Source: Bacillota bacterium (lineage in GTDB: Bacteria > Bacillota > Clostridia > Peptostreptococcales > Anaerovoracaceae). Taken from it: DNA of 64,000 nucleotides. Of this stretch, positions 37,215-44,104 are shown piece by piece (position 1 is the stretch's first letter; each line of letters opens with the position of its first letter). The translations under genes and the position numbers were made by a program. The notes below the pieces were generated by a model, which saw nothing but the letters and a program-made list of their open reading frames with translations, was not told the DNA's origin and did not search any database. The stretch spans positions 1 through 64,000 of the forward strand of contig JAFRJI010000046.1 of NCBI GenBank assembly GCA_017432345.1, read 5' to 3'.

Positions 37215-37232
37215 CATTTTTTGTTCATTTGT

Positions 37233-37240
37233 GGTACAAT
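37233..37240 (+). promoter_or_regulatory. Extended -10 promoter of the LuxR-type gene
   Basis: TGGTACAAT with the hexamer at 37235-37240 lies about 20 bases downstream of the terminator; no good -35 is seen. The leader is about 20 bases and contains CGGAGG. Confidence 0.6.
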
Positions 37241-37264
37241 GGAGCGGCATCGGAGGCGCGTCAT

Positions 37265-38242
37265 ATGATAATCGCAATGTTTGTCAGCGCTGCCATTATT
37301 GGGATTTTGGCGGTGCTGATGTGTATCATCTTAATAAAGAACTGGTCCGCAGGGAACAAAATCGTTTGGTCATGTATCCGGAATTTCCTTATCCTGAACA
37401 TCATCGAGAGCGGTTTGTATCTGTATTTTGAAGGCACCAGATTAGCGGGCTCAGGGGATAACATCCCATTCTTCCTACGCGTTCTGGACATTGAACTGCT
37501 GGTCTTCATGAACTATTTCCTCAACTCATATATCCGGGAAAAGAGCATGTTGAGTGATCGTCAGAAACACACGCTCAAAACCGCGAATGCGGTGATCGTA
37601 GGGCTTTGCGCGGTCATTGCGTTCATCTGTTTCGGTTTCTTGATGAACGGACAATACGCGCAGGTATCGGTGGCGGCCGGGAATGCTGCGGTGGTATTGG
37701 AAATCGCGCTTTGCCTGCTGCAGACCGGCAATACCATCCTGCATCTTACGACTGCGTGCCGGGAGATCCCGCAAAAGCAAAGCAGGGTGTTCATAATCAT
37801 TATTTGTCTGGCTCAGGTTCTGAATGGTCTTTGGAACGGATCGCTGATCATATGTGAGGTGTCCGGACTGCATACAGGAGCCATGTATGAAGTAATCGAC
37901 ACCACCAGCATCATGATGATCATTACGAACATCTGCATCGTTCTGCTGTTGTACACGGAGGACTTCTCACCACTGTTCGTTGCCGCGCAGAACATGTCCG
38001 ACGAGCCGGCAAGGAGCAGAGAAGAAGTGCTGGAAGAGCGCATGGACTATATCGCGGAAACCCATAGCCTAACGAAACGGGAGCGGGAAGTCATGGAGCT
38101 GGCGTATAAGGGTATGACGAATTATGAAATGGCGGAGGAATTATGCATCTCCAAGTACACGATCAAGCGGCACATGTATAACATTTACGAAAAGCTTGGA
38201 ATTTCAACGCGCGTCGACCTGATTCACATGATAGACAGATAA
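37265..38242 (+). CDS. Membrane-anchored LuxR-family transcriptional regulator
   Basis: This 325-aa protein has about seven hydrophobic segments in residues 1-235 and a C-terminal LuxR-type helix-turn-helix at ~260-322 (SLTKREREVMELAYKGMTNYEMAEELCISKYTIKRHMYNIYEKLG). The architecture is a membrane sensor joined directly to a DNA-binding domain, with no response-regulator receiver domain. ATG at 37265 with CGGAGG at 9 bases is preferred over an earlier in-frame ATG inside the preceding gene. It lies between two M28 peptidase genes, each with its own promoter, so it may control the surrounding secreted-protein genes (inference); the signal is unknown. Confidence 0.87.
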   Translation: MIIAMFVSAAIIGILAVLMCIILIKNWSAGNKIVWSCIRNFLILNIIESGLYLYFEGTRLAGSGDNIPFFLRVLDIELLVFMNYFLNSYIREKSMLSDRQKHTLKTANAVIVGLCAVIAFICFGFLMNGQYAQVSVAAGNAAVVLEIALCLLQTGNTILHLTTACREIPQKQSRVFIIIICLAQVLNGLWNGSLIICEVSGLHTGAMYEVIDTTSIMMIITNICIVLLLYTEDFSPLFVAAQNMSDEPARSREEVLEERMDYIAETHSLTKREREVMELAYKGMTNYEMAEELCISKYTIKRHMYNIYEKLGISTRVDLIHMIDR

Positions 38243-38252
38243 CAGGTGCACT

Positions 38253-38281
38253 AAAATGGGCCAGACAGCCCATTTTTTTTA
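38253..38281 (+). terminator. Terminator after the LuxR-type gene
   Basis: AAAATGGGC (38253-38261) pairs with GCCCATTTT (38268-38276), followed by further T residues. Confidence 0.9.
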
Positions 38282-38297
38282 TTGCCATTCAGGGGTA

Positions 38298-38306
38298 TGA
38301 TATAAT
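38298..38306 (+). promoter_or_regulatory. Promoter of the second M28 peptidase gene
   Basis: A perfect TATAAT at 38301-38306 is preceded by TGA (extended -10). No convincing -35 is seen. The leader of about 32 bases ends in GAGGAGG. Confidence 0.65.
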
Positions 38307-38344
38307 CAAGTATTAATAAATATTTAGAGAAGAGGAGGTAAATT

Positions 38345-40876
38345 ATGGTAAAAGCGAAAAAGCTGTTAGTATTTTTCCTTTCAGTTGCTGTAATGGTGGC
38401 GTTCATACCTTCGTATGCATTCGCCGCATCATTGACAGCACCAAAGGGTGTACAGGCAACTGTTGCTTCATCGACAAGCATCACTCTGACCTGGGGAAAA
38501 GTGAAAGCGGCAAAAGGGTACAAAATCTATTGCAAAGCGCCTGACGCTTCGAAGTTCAAGGTGGTAAAGACCATCAAGAAGAAGAACACCGTTAGTTGGA
38601 CCTACACCGGTCTTGAAATGGACAAGACGTATGAGTTCAAGCTAAAGGCGTTCAAAGGGAAGAAGCTCAGTAAATTCTCAAAGAAAGTATCGGCGACACC
38701 TCAGCTCGGCGGACTTGATAAGCTCGCAGCGAGCGACATCGTCGCATTATCGAACAATGTGGATAGTGCCTTTGCTTATGATCTGACGAGCACGCTGGCA
38801 TATGACCAGGATTACTGGGATGCCGACAATGGCTGGAGAACGGCCGGCAGTGACGCGGAGCACAGAGCAGCCGATTATATCGCCGATGTTTACGAGGATA
38901 TCGGACTTGAAGAAGTAGAAAAAGTTCCAGTAACCGTTGACAAATGGCAGTATAACGGTGCTTCTCTGAAACTGACGAACGATGGCGGATCCAAGAAGGT
39001 CAATGTTTCCTGTACGGGATTCGGGATCGGCTCTTACGCTTCCTCCTTTGATGGCGTCGCAACAGGTGACATCGTGTACATGGGCGGCGGATATGAAGAA
39101 GACTATGAAACCTACTATGACGCAGAGGGACTGGAAGGTGCTGACCGCAATATGAATGGCAAGCTCGTCCTTGCTGACATCAATCAGGATGAGGCATACT
39201 GGATCGACGGATATTACACAGAAGCATGGGCACAGGGTGCAGCTGGCCTCATTACGTATTCCTCTCAGTATATCGATGAAAACGGAGAACAGACGGAAAC
39301 CAAGTGGGATGAAGCCGTTCAGATTCAGGACAGCTGTTCCAGGGACTTTGGAATCCCATGTGTAACGATCAACCGTGCAGAAGGACTCAAGCTCAAGAAC
39401 GGACTCGCGAAGATCGAAGCGGCCGGCGGCAAGGAGAAAGTCAGACTGGAAGTGCATAACGAAATCGCTCCTAATGCCGGAACGACCTACAATGTAATTG
39501 GCAAGATCAAGGGTACCGGTAATACGGGCCAGCAGATTCTTGTTGCCGGTCACTACGACAAGTACTGGTACGGATTCCAGGATGACTGCGCTGCGATCGG
39601 TGTAATTGCCGGAATCGCCAAGGCGCTGGTGGATTCAGAATATAAGCCTGTTAATGACATCATCTTTATCGCTCACGGCGCGGAAGAATGGGGCCGCACC
39701 GGAAACGATACTGACTGGGCTATGGGCTCCTGGGGAATGATCACGAAGGCGCATCCGGAATGGGCCGGCAAGACTCTGGCGCTCTTCAACTATGAACTTC
39801 CTGCTAAGAAGGGTAAGAGCGAGGATCTCGGAGTATCCGTCAACAGTTCCGAAGAAATCGCAACGACTACCGATCTGTATAACGATGGTGATCTGCTGGC
39901 TCTTCTGAACGACGGAATCACCAAGGAAGCAGTCACGGTCAGACATTCATCACCGACCATGTCGGATGGTATCGCTTATCAGGTCAACGGCGTTCCGCAC
40001 GTTCAGGTCACGACCACCTGCGGAGTCAGCGATGATCTGTTCAGCATCTACCACACAAATTATGATGACAAGACGACCTATATGAAGAAGGCAATGAAGG
40101 ACAACATCCTTTATTCCGCGGGATACATCATCAAGACAGATAAGACCCCGGCGCTGCAGTTAGACTTCGCGCTGAGAGTGAAGCAGATGGAACGTTCACT
40201 GGATGAACCGGAACTGTATGCAGATGCAAACGCTACAGCGGAAGCAGCAGCCTTTGAGGAAGCCATCGCGCAGCTCAAGGATGCAAGTGACGCATTCTTA
40301 GCAGAAGCGACAGCGATCAATGATGAATACGTTGCTGCTGTTGAGGCCGGAGATGCCGAGGCAGTTGAAGCGGCTCAGGCAAAAGCTCTGGAGCACAACC
40401 AGAAGGCGCTCAATGCCTACAAGCTGCTGCAGGATGGCCGCCTGCTCGGATTCAACAACTCAACCGATTTCGGAATGGCGAATGGAATCCTTCAGGATAC
40501 TATCTGGTGCCTGAATGATTGCATCGAGGGTATTGAAAATAAAGATTTCGGACAGGTACTGGGTTCTGCAGGGTCACTGCATGGCGAAGTTGGCTGGAAT
40601 GCATATGACTTCAGTAAGGCAGCTGCCGTTGAATCCGTTCTGGATGGATCGGAAGCTTATGGAAATGACACCTGGACAGGAGGCCGCAGCCCGGCTATCC
40701 TGGGCACCGATGTAACCGAAGCCATCTATGACGTTGCACATACCGAAGACCTTGGAGAATGCCTTGCTCAGAAGGTGGTATTTGAAAATGCGAAAATTGA
40801 TCTGCAGAGCCGTCTCAAGGAAAGACTGGCATCTGACGTTGAAGCAATCAACGCGATGATCGACGCAATGAAGTAA
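38345..40876 (+). CDS. Secreted M28-family zinc aminopeptidase with N-terminal FN3 domain
   Basis: This 843-aa paralogue of the 34.5-kb peptidase has a signal peptide ending SYAFA (residue ~27), then an N-terminal fibronectin III module (~30-120, APKGVQATVASSTSITLTWG). The PA-like insert (KLVLADINQD, AAGLITYSSQY) and M28 core (VAGHYDKYWYGFQDDCAAIG, IAHGAEEWGRTG) follow, then a helical alanine-rich tail (~620-840). The FN3 module is at the opposite end from its paralogue, so modules have been shuffled around a conserved catalytic core. GAGGAGG sets the start. Confidence 0.92.
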   Translation: MVKAKKLLVFFLSVAVMVAFIPSYAFAASLTAPKGVQATVASSTSITLTWGKVKAAKGYKIYCKAPDASKFKVVKTIKKKNTVSWTYTGLEMDKTYEFKLKAFKGKKLSKFSKKVSATPQLGGLDKLAASDIVALSNNVDSAFAYDLTSTLAYDQDYWDADNGWRTAGSDAEHRAADYIADVYEDIGLEEVEKVPVTVDKWQYNGASLKLTNDGGSKKVNVSCTGFGIGSYASSFDGVATGDIVYMGGGYEEDYETYYDAEGLEGADRNMNGKLVLADINQDEAYWIDGYYTEAWAQGAAGLITYSSQYIDENGEQTETKWDEAVQIQDSCSRDFGIPCVTINRAEGLKLKNGLAKIEAAGGKEKVRLEVHNEIAPNAGTTYNVIGKIKGTGNTGQQILVAGHYDKYWYGFQDDCAAIGVIAGIAKALVDSEYKPVNDIIFIAHGAEEWGRTGNDTDWAMGSWGMITKAHPEWAGKTLALFNYELPAKKGKSEDLGVSVNSSEEIATTTDLYNDGDLLALLNDGITKEAVTVRHSSPTMSDGIAYQVNGVPHVQVTTTCGVSDDLFSIYHTNYDDKTTYMKKAMKDNILYSAGYIIKTDKTPALQLDFALRVKQMERSLDEPELYADANATAEAAAFEEAIAQLKDASDAFLAEATAINDEYVAAVEAGDAEAVEAAQAKALEHNQKALNAYKLLQDGRLLGFNNSTDFGMANGILQDTIWCLNDCIEGIENKDFGQVLGSAGSLHGEVGWNAYDFSKAAAVESVLDGSEAYGNDTWTGGRSPAILGTDVTEAIYDVAHTEDLGECLAQKVVFENAKIDLQSRLKERLASDVEAINAMIDAMK

Positions 40877-40895
40877 ACATTTTGAAAACAATCCC

Positions 40896-40927
40896 AAAAC
40901 CGGCGGATCCATCCCGCCGGTTTTTTG
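40896..40927 (+). terminator. Terminator after the second M28 peptidase gene (recurrent type)
   Basis: AAAACCGGCGG (40896-40906) pairs with CCGCCGGTTTT (40914-40924), then further T residues. It closely matches the hairpin at 37183. Confidence 0.95.
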
Positions 40928-40937
40928 TTCCGACGTA

Positions 40938-40967
40938 TTGTTCAGTCGGTTAGGCCTGTGCTATACT
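40938..40967 (+). promoter_or_regulatory. Promoter of triplicated unit 1
   Basis: TTGTTC at 40938-40943 and TATACT at 40962-40967 (18-base spacer; preceded by TGC). The leader contains CTGTCAGAATTATCAAACG, repeated almost exactly in unit 2. Confidence 0.7.
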
Positions 40968-41028
40968 TAAGCTGTCAGAATTATCAAACGAAGCGTAGTC
41001 TAAGGAAACGATAAGTGGAGGATTCACC

Positions 41029-41979
41029 ATGAAGAGAAAAATAAGAGCCGGCCTGATCATGATACTGTGTATCTCGGTAGCGTTCGCATTCGGCGTTTTG
41101 CCGCAGAAGGCATATGCGGGTCTGGACACGGACACGTATACCTTTACGGATGGCGTGGGTGTTTGGGTCAATGCCACTGCAGGCGAAACGATCGATAAAG
41201 TTGTAAGAACCCCTGATTCAGGAGGCCAGGGTCCGGCCTATGTAGCAACGATAGAGGAGGATGAAGGACCATATGGCATGGGGTGGAGCTTTAAGATCTG
41301 TCCGTACAGTGTCGGAACATGCACATTCAAGGCTCTGGATGATAATGGTAAAACGATCGGAACAGTAAAGGTCATTGTAAAACAGGAGGCAGTCGACGAA
41401 TTGTTCAAATGGGATAATGTCATGAACGCAAGGTTCCCATATGGCGACAAATACCTGATCATCGGCGATGAAAGCAGATGGGAAGGAACGGAATATGACC
41501 TGACCATCGATGGTGATTCGTATTCAGGGACAGTGGACAGCACCGGCAAGGTCCCATTAGATAAGATCTACCCATTCCGCACCATCGTTACCGGAAAGAT
41601 CTGGAATAATGTCGATCCGAACAGGTCTTCTACTTACGAATTCTCTACCGATCCTGAATTTGCATTGACGTGCTACTGCAACGTAGACGTCCGCGCGACC
41701 GCCAAGCAGAAGAATAAGAAAAAAGTAAAGATCTACGCCAAGGACGTGCACATTGGCGATGTGATCAAGGTCACGTATGCCGGTACGACGTATACCAAGA
41801 AAGTCACCCAGACTTTCACCGACCAGACGCTGACCTATACCGTCATGATGAAGAAGAAAATGAAGAACAAAAAGTGGATCAAATTCAAGGTCACGAACAA
41901 GTTTAAACAGGAGATTTACTACTGCAAGACCAAGATGGTACGATGGGATACCAACAACTGGTACGATCCAGAAGATTAA
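41029..41979 (+). CDS. Unknown secreted protein, triplicated family copy 1
   Basis: This 316-aa exported protein has a signal peptide ending QKAYA (residue ~29). I do not recognise the family. The mature part seems to hold two or three beta-rich Ig-like segments: one with GPYGMGWSFKICPYSVGTCTFKALDDNGKTIG (~75-115) and a middle block with RWEGTEYDLTIDGDSY. A lysine-rich C-terminal block (~215-310) has VRATAKQKNKKKVKIYAKDVH and TLTYTVMMKKKMKNKKW. There is no anchor motif. GTGGAGG lies 7 bases before the ATG. It is the intact first copy with its own promoter and terminator. Confidence 0.8.
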   Translation: MKRKIRAGLIMILCISVAFAFGVLPQKAYAGLDTDTYTFTDGVGVWVNATAGETIDKVVRTPDSGGQGPAYVATIEEDEGPYGMGWSFKICPYSVGTCTFKALDDNGKTIGTVKVIVKQEAVDELFKWDNVMNARFPYGDKYLIIGDESRWEGTEYDLTIDGDSYSGTVDSTGKVPLDKIYPFRTIVTGKIWNNVDPNRSSTYEFSTDPEFALTCYCNVDVRATAKQKNKKKVKIYAKDVHIGDVIKVTYAGTTYTKKVTQTFTDQTLTYTVMMKKKMKNKKWIKFKVTNKFKQEIYYCKTKMVRWDTNNWYDPED

Positions 41980-42006
41980 ACACATCGATAGCGCAATGCA
42001 ATCAAC

Positions 42007-42035
42007 AAACCGGCGAAAAATCCGCCGGTTTTTTA
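42007..42035 (+). terminator. Terminator after triplicated unit 1 (recurrent type)
   Basis: AAACCGGCG (42007-42015) pairs with CGCCGGTTT (42023-42031), then TTT. It is the third copy of the ACCGGCGG-type hairpin. Confidence 0.92.
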
Positions 42036-42044
42036 TCTCAGTGA

Positions 42045-42073
42045 TAGTCAACCGGAAAGTTTTGTGTTATACT
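42045..42073 (+). promoter_or_regulatory. Promoter of triplicated units 2 and 3
   Basis: TAGTCA (42045-42050) and TATACT (42068-42073) are 17 bases apart. It is followed by TTGTCAGAATTATCAAACG, matching the unit 1 leader. Confidence 0.65.
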
Positions 42074-42134
42074 CAAGTTGTCAGAATTATCAAACGGAAT
42101 ATAGGCCAAGGAAAGGATAATTGGAGGAGTCACA

Positions 42135-43082
42135 ATGAAGAGAAAGCTAAGAGCCGGCCTGATCATGATACTGTGTGTCTCGGTAGCGCTCGCATTTGGC
42201 GTTCTGCCGCAGAAGGCATATGCGGGTCTGGATAAAGACACTCATACCTTTACGCAAAACGAGAGTCTTTGGGTATATGCTACTGCAGGCGAAACGATCA
42301 GTTCTGTTGTAAGAGAGCCTGATTCAGCAGGTCTGGGTCCGGCCTATTTAGAAACGGTAGAAGAGGAAGAAGGACCATATGGCATGAGGTGGGGCTTTAA
42401 GATTCACCCGTACAGTATCGGAACCTGCAAATTCACAGCTCTGAATGAAAACGGTGAAGCGATCGGAGGGATAACGGTCACTGTAAAACAGAGCGCGGTC
42501 GACGATATTTTCAAGTGGGAAAATGCCTATCACTCTGTGTTCCCGTATGGCGAGAAATATCTGATCCTCGGCAGCGACAATAGGTGGGAAGGAACAAAAT
42601 ATGACCTGACCATCGATGGCGATTCGTATCAAGGGGAACTGGATAGTACAGGCAAGATTGAGTTGAACAGAATCTACCCGTTCGACACCGTCGTTACAGG
42701 AATGATCTGGAATGATTTTGATCCTAACAGAAAAAGTTCTTACACATTCCCTACCGACTAGGAAGATGCATTAACTTGCTACTGCAACGTGGAAGTCCGC
42801 GCGACCGCCAAGCAGAAGAATAAGAAAAAAGTAAAAATCTACTGCACGAACGTGCATGATGGCGATGTGATCAAGGTCACGTATGCCGGTAAGACCTATA
42901 CGAAGAAGGTCACCAAGAATTTCACCGACAAGACGATGACCTCTCCCGTCAAGATGAAGATGAAAATGAAGAACAATAAATGGATCAAATTCAAAGTCAC
43001 GAACCAGTTTAAGCAAGAGATTCAATCCTGCAAGACCAAGATGAGAAAATGGGATACCGCCAAGTGGTTCCCGGATGATTGA
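42135..43082 (+). pseudogene. Triplicated family copy 2, interrupted by one in-frame TAG
   Basis: The frame opens with the family signal peptide and reads 208 residues to TAG at 42759-42761 (PTD-stop-EDALTCYC). Copy 1 has Pro at this place (STDPEFALTCYC) and copy 3 Gly (PTSGEWALTCFC). The same frame then continues without further damage to TGA at 43080-43082, giving 315 codons in total, and the downstream part keeps the conserved C-terminal block. So the only defect is one amber codon, suggesting a very recent mutation, tolerated read-through or a base-call error. A truncated 208-aa product would lose the lysine-rich C-terminus. GGAGGAG precedes the ATG. Confidence 0.8.
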
Positions 43083-43101
43083 TTGTTATGGAGGTGTCAC
43101 G

Positions 43102-44025
43102 ATGAAGAGAAAGCTAAGAGCCGGCCTGATCATGATGCTGTGTGTCTCGGTAGCGCTTGCGTTTGGCGTTCTGCCGCAGAAGGCATATGCGGGCCTGGAC
43201 AAGGACACGTATACCTTTACTAAAGACACGACCCTTTGGGTTAAAACCACTGCAGGCGAAACGATCAGTGCTGTAACAAAAAGCCCTGATACAGGAAGCC
43301 AGGATCCGGCATATGCAGTGTTAGAAGGATCAAAATACTTTAAGATTTACCCGTACAGTTTCGGAACATGCACATTCACAGCTTTGGATGAGAATGGGAA
43401 AATAATTGGAACAGTGAAAGTCACAGTTACGGAGGAAGCGCTTGACGATATCTTCAAGTGGGAGAATGCCGTTCACTCTGTGTTCCCGTATGGCGAGAAA
43501 TACCTGATCATCGGCGCTGATAAAAGGTGGGAAGGAACGGAATATGACCTGAACATCGACGGCGATTCGTATACAGGGACAATAGATAGCACAGGGAAGG
43601 TCCAGTTAGATAGAATCTATCCATTTGGCACCATCGTTACAGGAAAGCTCAAGGGTTATCGTTCTGGTGTGGCTGCCATGTACGAATTCCCTACCAGTGG
43701 CGAATGGGCATTAACGTGCTTCTGTGATGTGCACGTCCGCGCGACCGCCAAGGGGAAGAATAAGAAAAAAGTGAAGATCTACGCCACGAACGTGCATAAT
43801 GGCGATGTGGTCAAGGTCAAGTATGCCGGTAAGACCTATTCCAAGAAGGTCACCAAGAATTTCACCGACAAGACGATGACCTATACCGTCAAGATGAAGA
43901 AGAAAATGAAGAACAATAAGTGGCTCAAATTCAGGGTCACGAACAAGTTCAAACAAGAAATTTACTCCTTTGATACCAAGATGAGACTATGGGATTCCGA
44001 TAAGTGGTTCCCGCCAGATGAATAA
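43102..44025 (+). CDS. Unknown secreted protein, triplicated family copy 3
   Basis: This 307-aa exported protein has the same signal peptide (MKRKLRAGLIMMLCVSV... QKAYA) and the same conserved middle and C-terminal blocks as copy 1 (RWEGTEYDLNIDGDSYTG, VRATAKGKNKKKVKIYATNVH, MTYTVKMKKKMKNNKW). It lacks the GPYGM insert of copies 1 and 2, so it is nine residues shorter. ATG at 43102 is chosen because TGGAGG lies 8 bases upstream and the family signal peptide starts here. It follows copy 2 by 19 bases and has no promoter of its own, so the two should share a transcript. Confidence 0.82.
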   Translation: MKRKLRAGLIMMLCVSVALAFGVLPQKAYAGLDKDTYTFTKDTTLWVKTTAGETISAVTKSPDTGSQDPAYAVLEGSKYFKIYPYSFGTCTFTALDENGKIIGTVKVTVTEEALDDIFKWENAVHSVFPYGEKYLIIGADKRWEGTEYDLNIDGDSYTGTIDSTGKVQLDRIYPFGTIVTGKLKGYRSGVAAMYEFPTSGEWALTCFCDVHVRATAKGKNKKKVKIYATNVHNGDVVKVKYAGKTYSKKVTKNFTDKTMTYTVKMKKKMKNNKWLKFRVTNKFKQEIYSFDTKMRLWDSDKWFPPDE

Positions 44026-44051
44026 ACACATCGACGGTGCAATGCAATCAA

Positions 44052-44088
44052 AATACCGGCGGATCAATTCCGTCGGTATTGTTTTTTT
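44052..44088 (+). terminator. Terminator after the triplicated cluster (recurrent type)
   Basis: AATACCGGCGGA (44052-44063) pairs with TCCGTCGGTATT (44069-44080), one G-T pair, then GTTTTTTT. It resembles the other ACCGGCGG hairpins with compensated changes. The addB -10 box lies only five bases beyond it. Confidence 0.93.
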
Positions 44089-44089
44089 G

Positions 44090-44098
44090 TGATACAAT
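44090..44098 (+). promoter_or_regulatory. Extended -10 promoter abutting the addB start codon
   Basis: TGATACAAT with the hexamer at 44093-44098 lies 6 bases before the ATG at 44105, and no Shine-Dalgarno sequence is present. Transcription should begin at or next to the start codon, so the mRNA may be leaderless. Confidence 0.65.
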
Positions 44099-44104
44099 AG
44101 AACC

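Larger units (their letters stand above)
40962..44025 (+). repeat. Tandem triplication of a ~1-kb secreted-protein gene
   Basis: Three related copies lie head to tail. Unit 1 runs 40962-41979, unit 2 42068-43082 and unit 3 43086-44025. Units 1 and 2 each carry the promoter TATACT, a conserved leader and a terminator-type spacer between them. Unit 3 starts 19 bases after unit 2 with no promoter of its own. The signal peptides are nearly identical (GLIM-LC-SVA-AFGVLPQKAYAGL) and the C-terminal ~90 residues are the best conserved part; the first 100 mature residues vary most. Confidence 0.9.
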
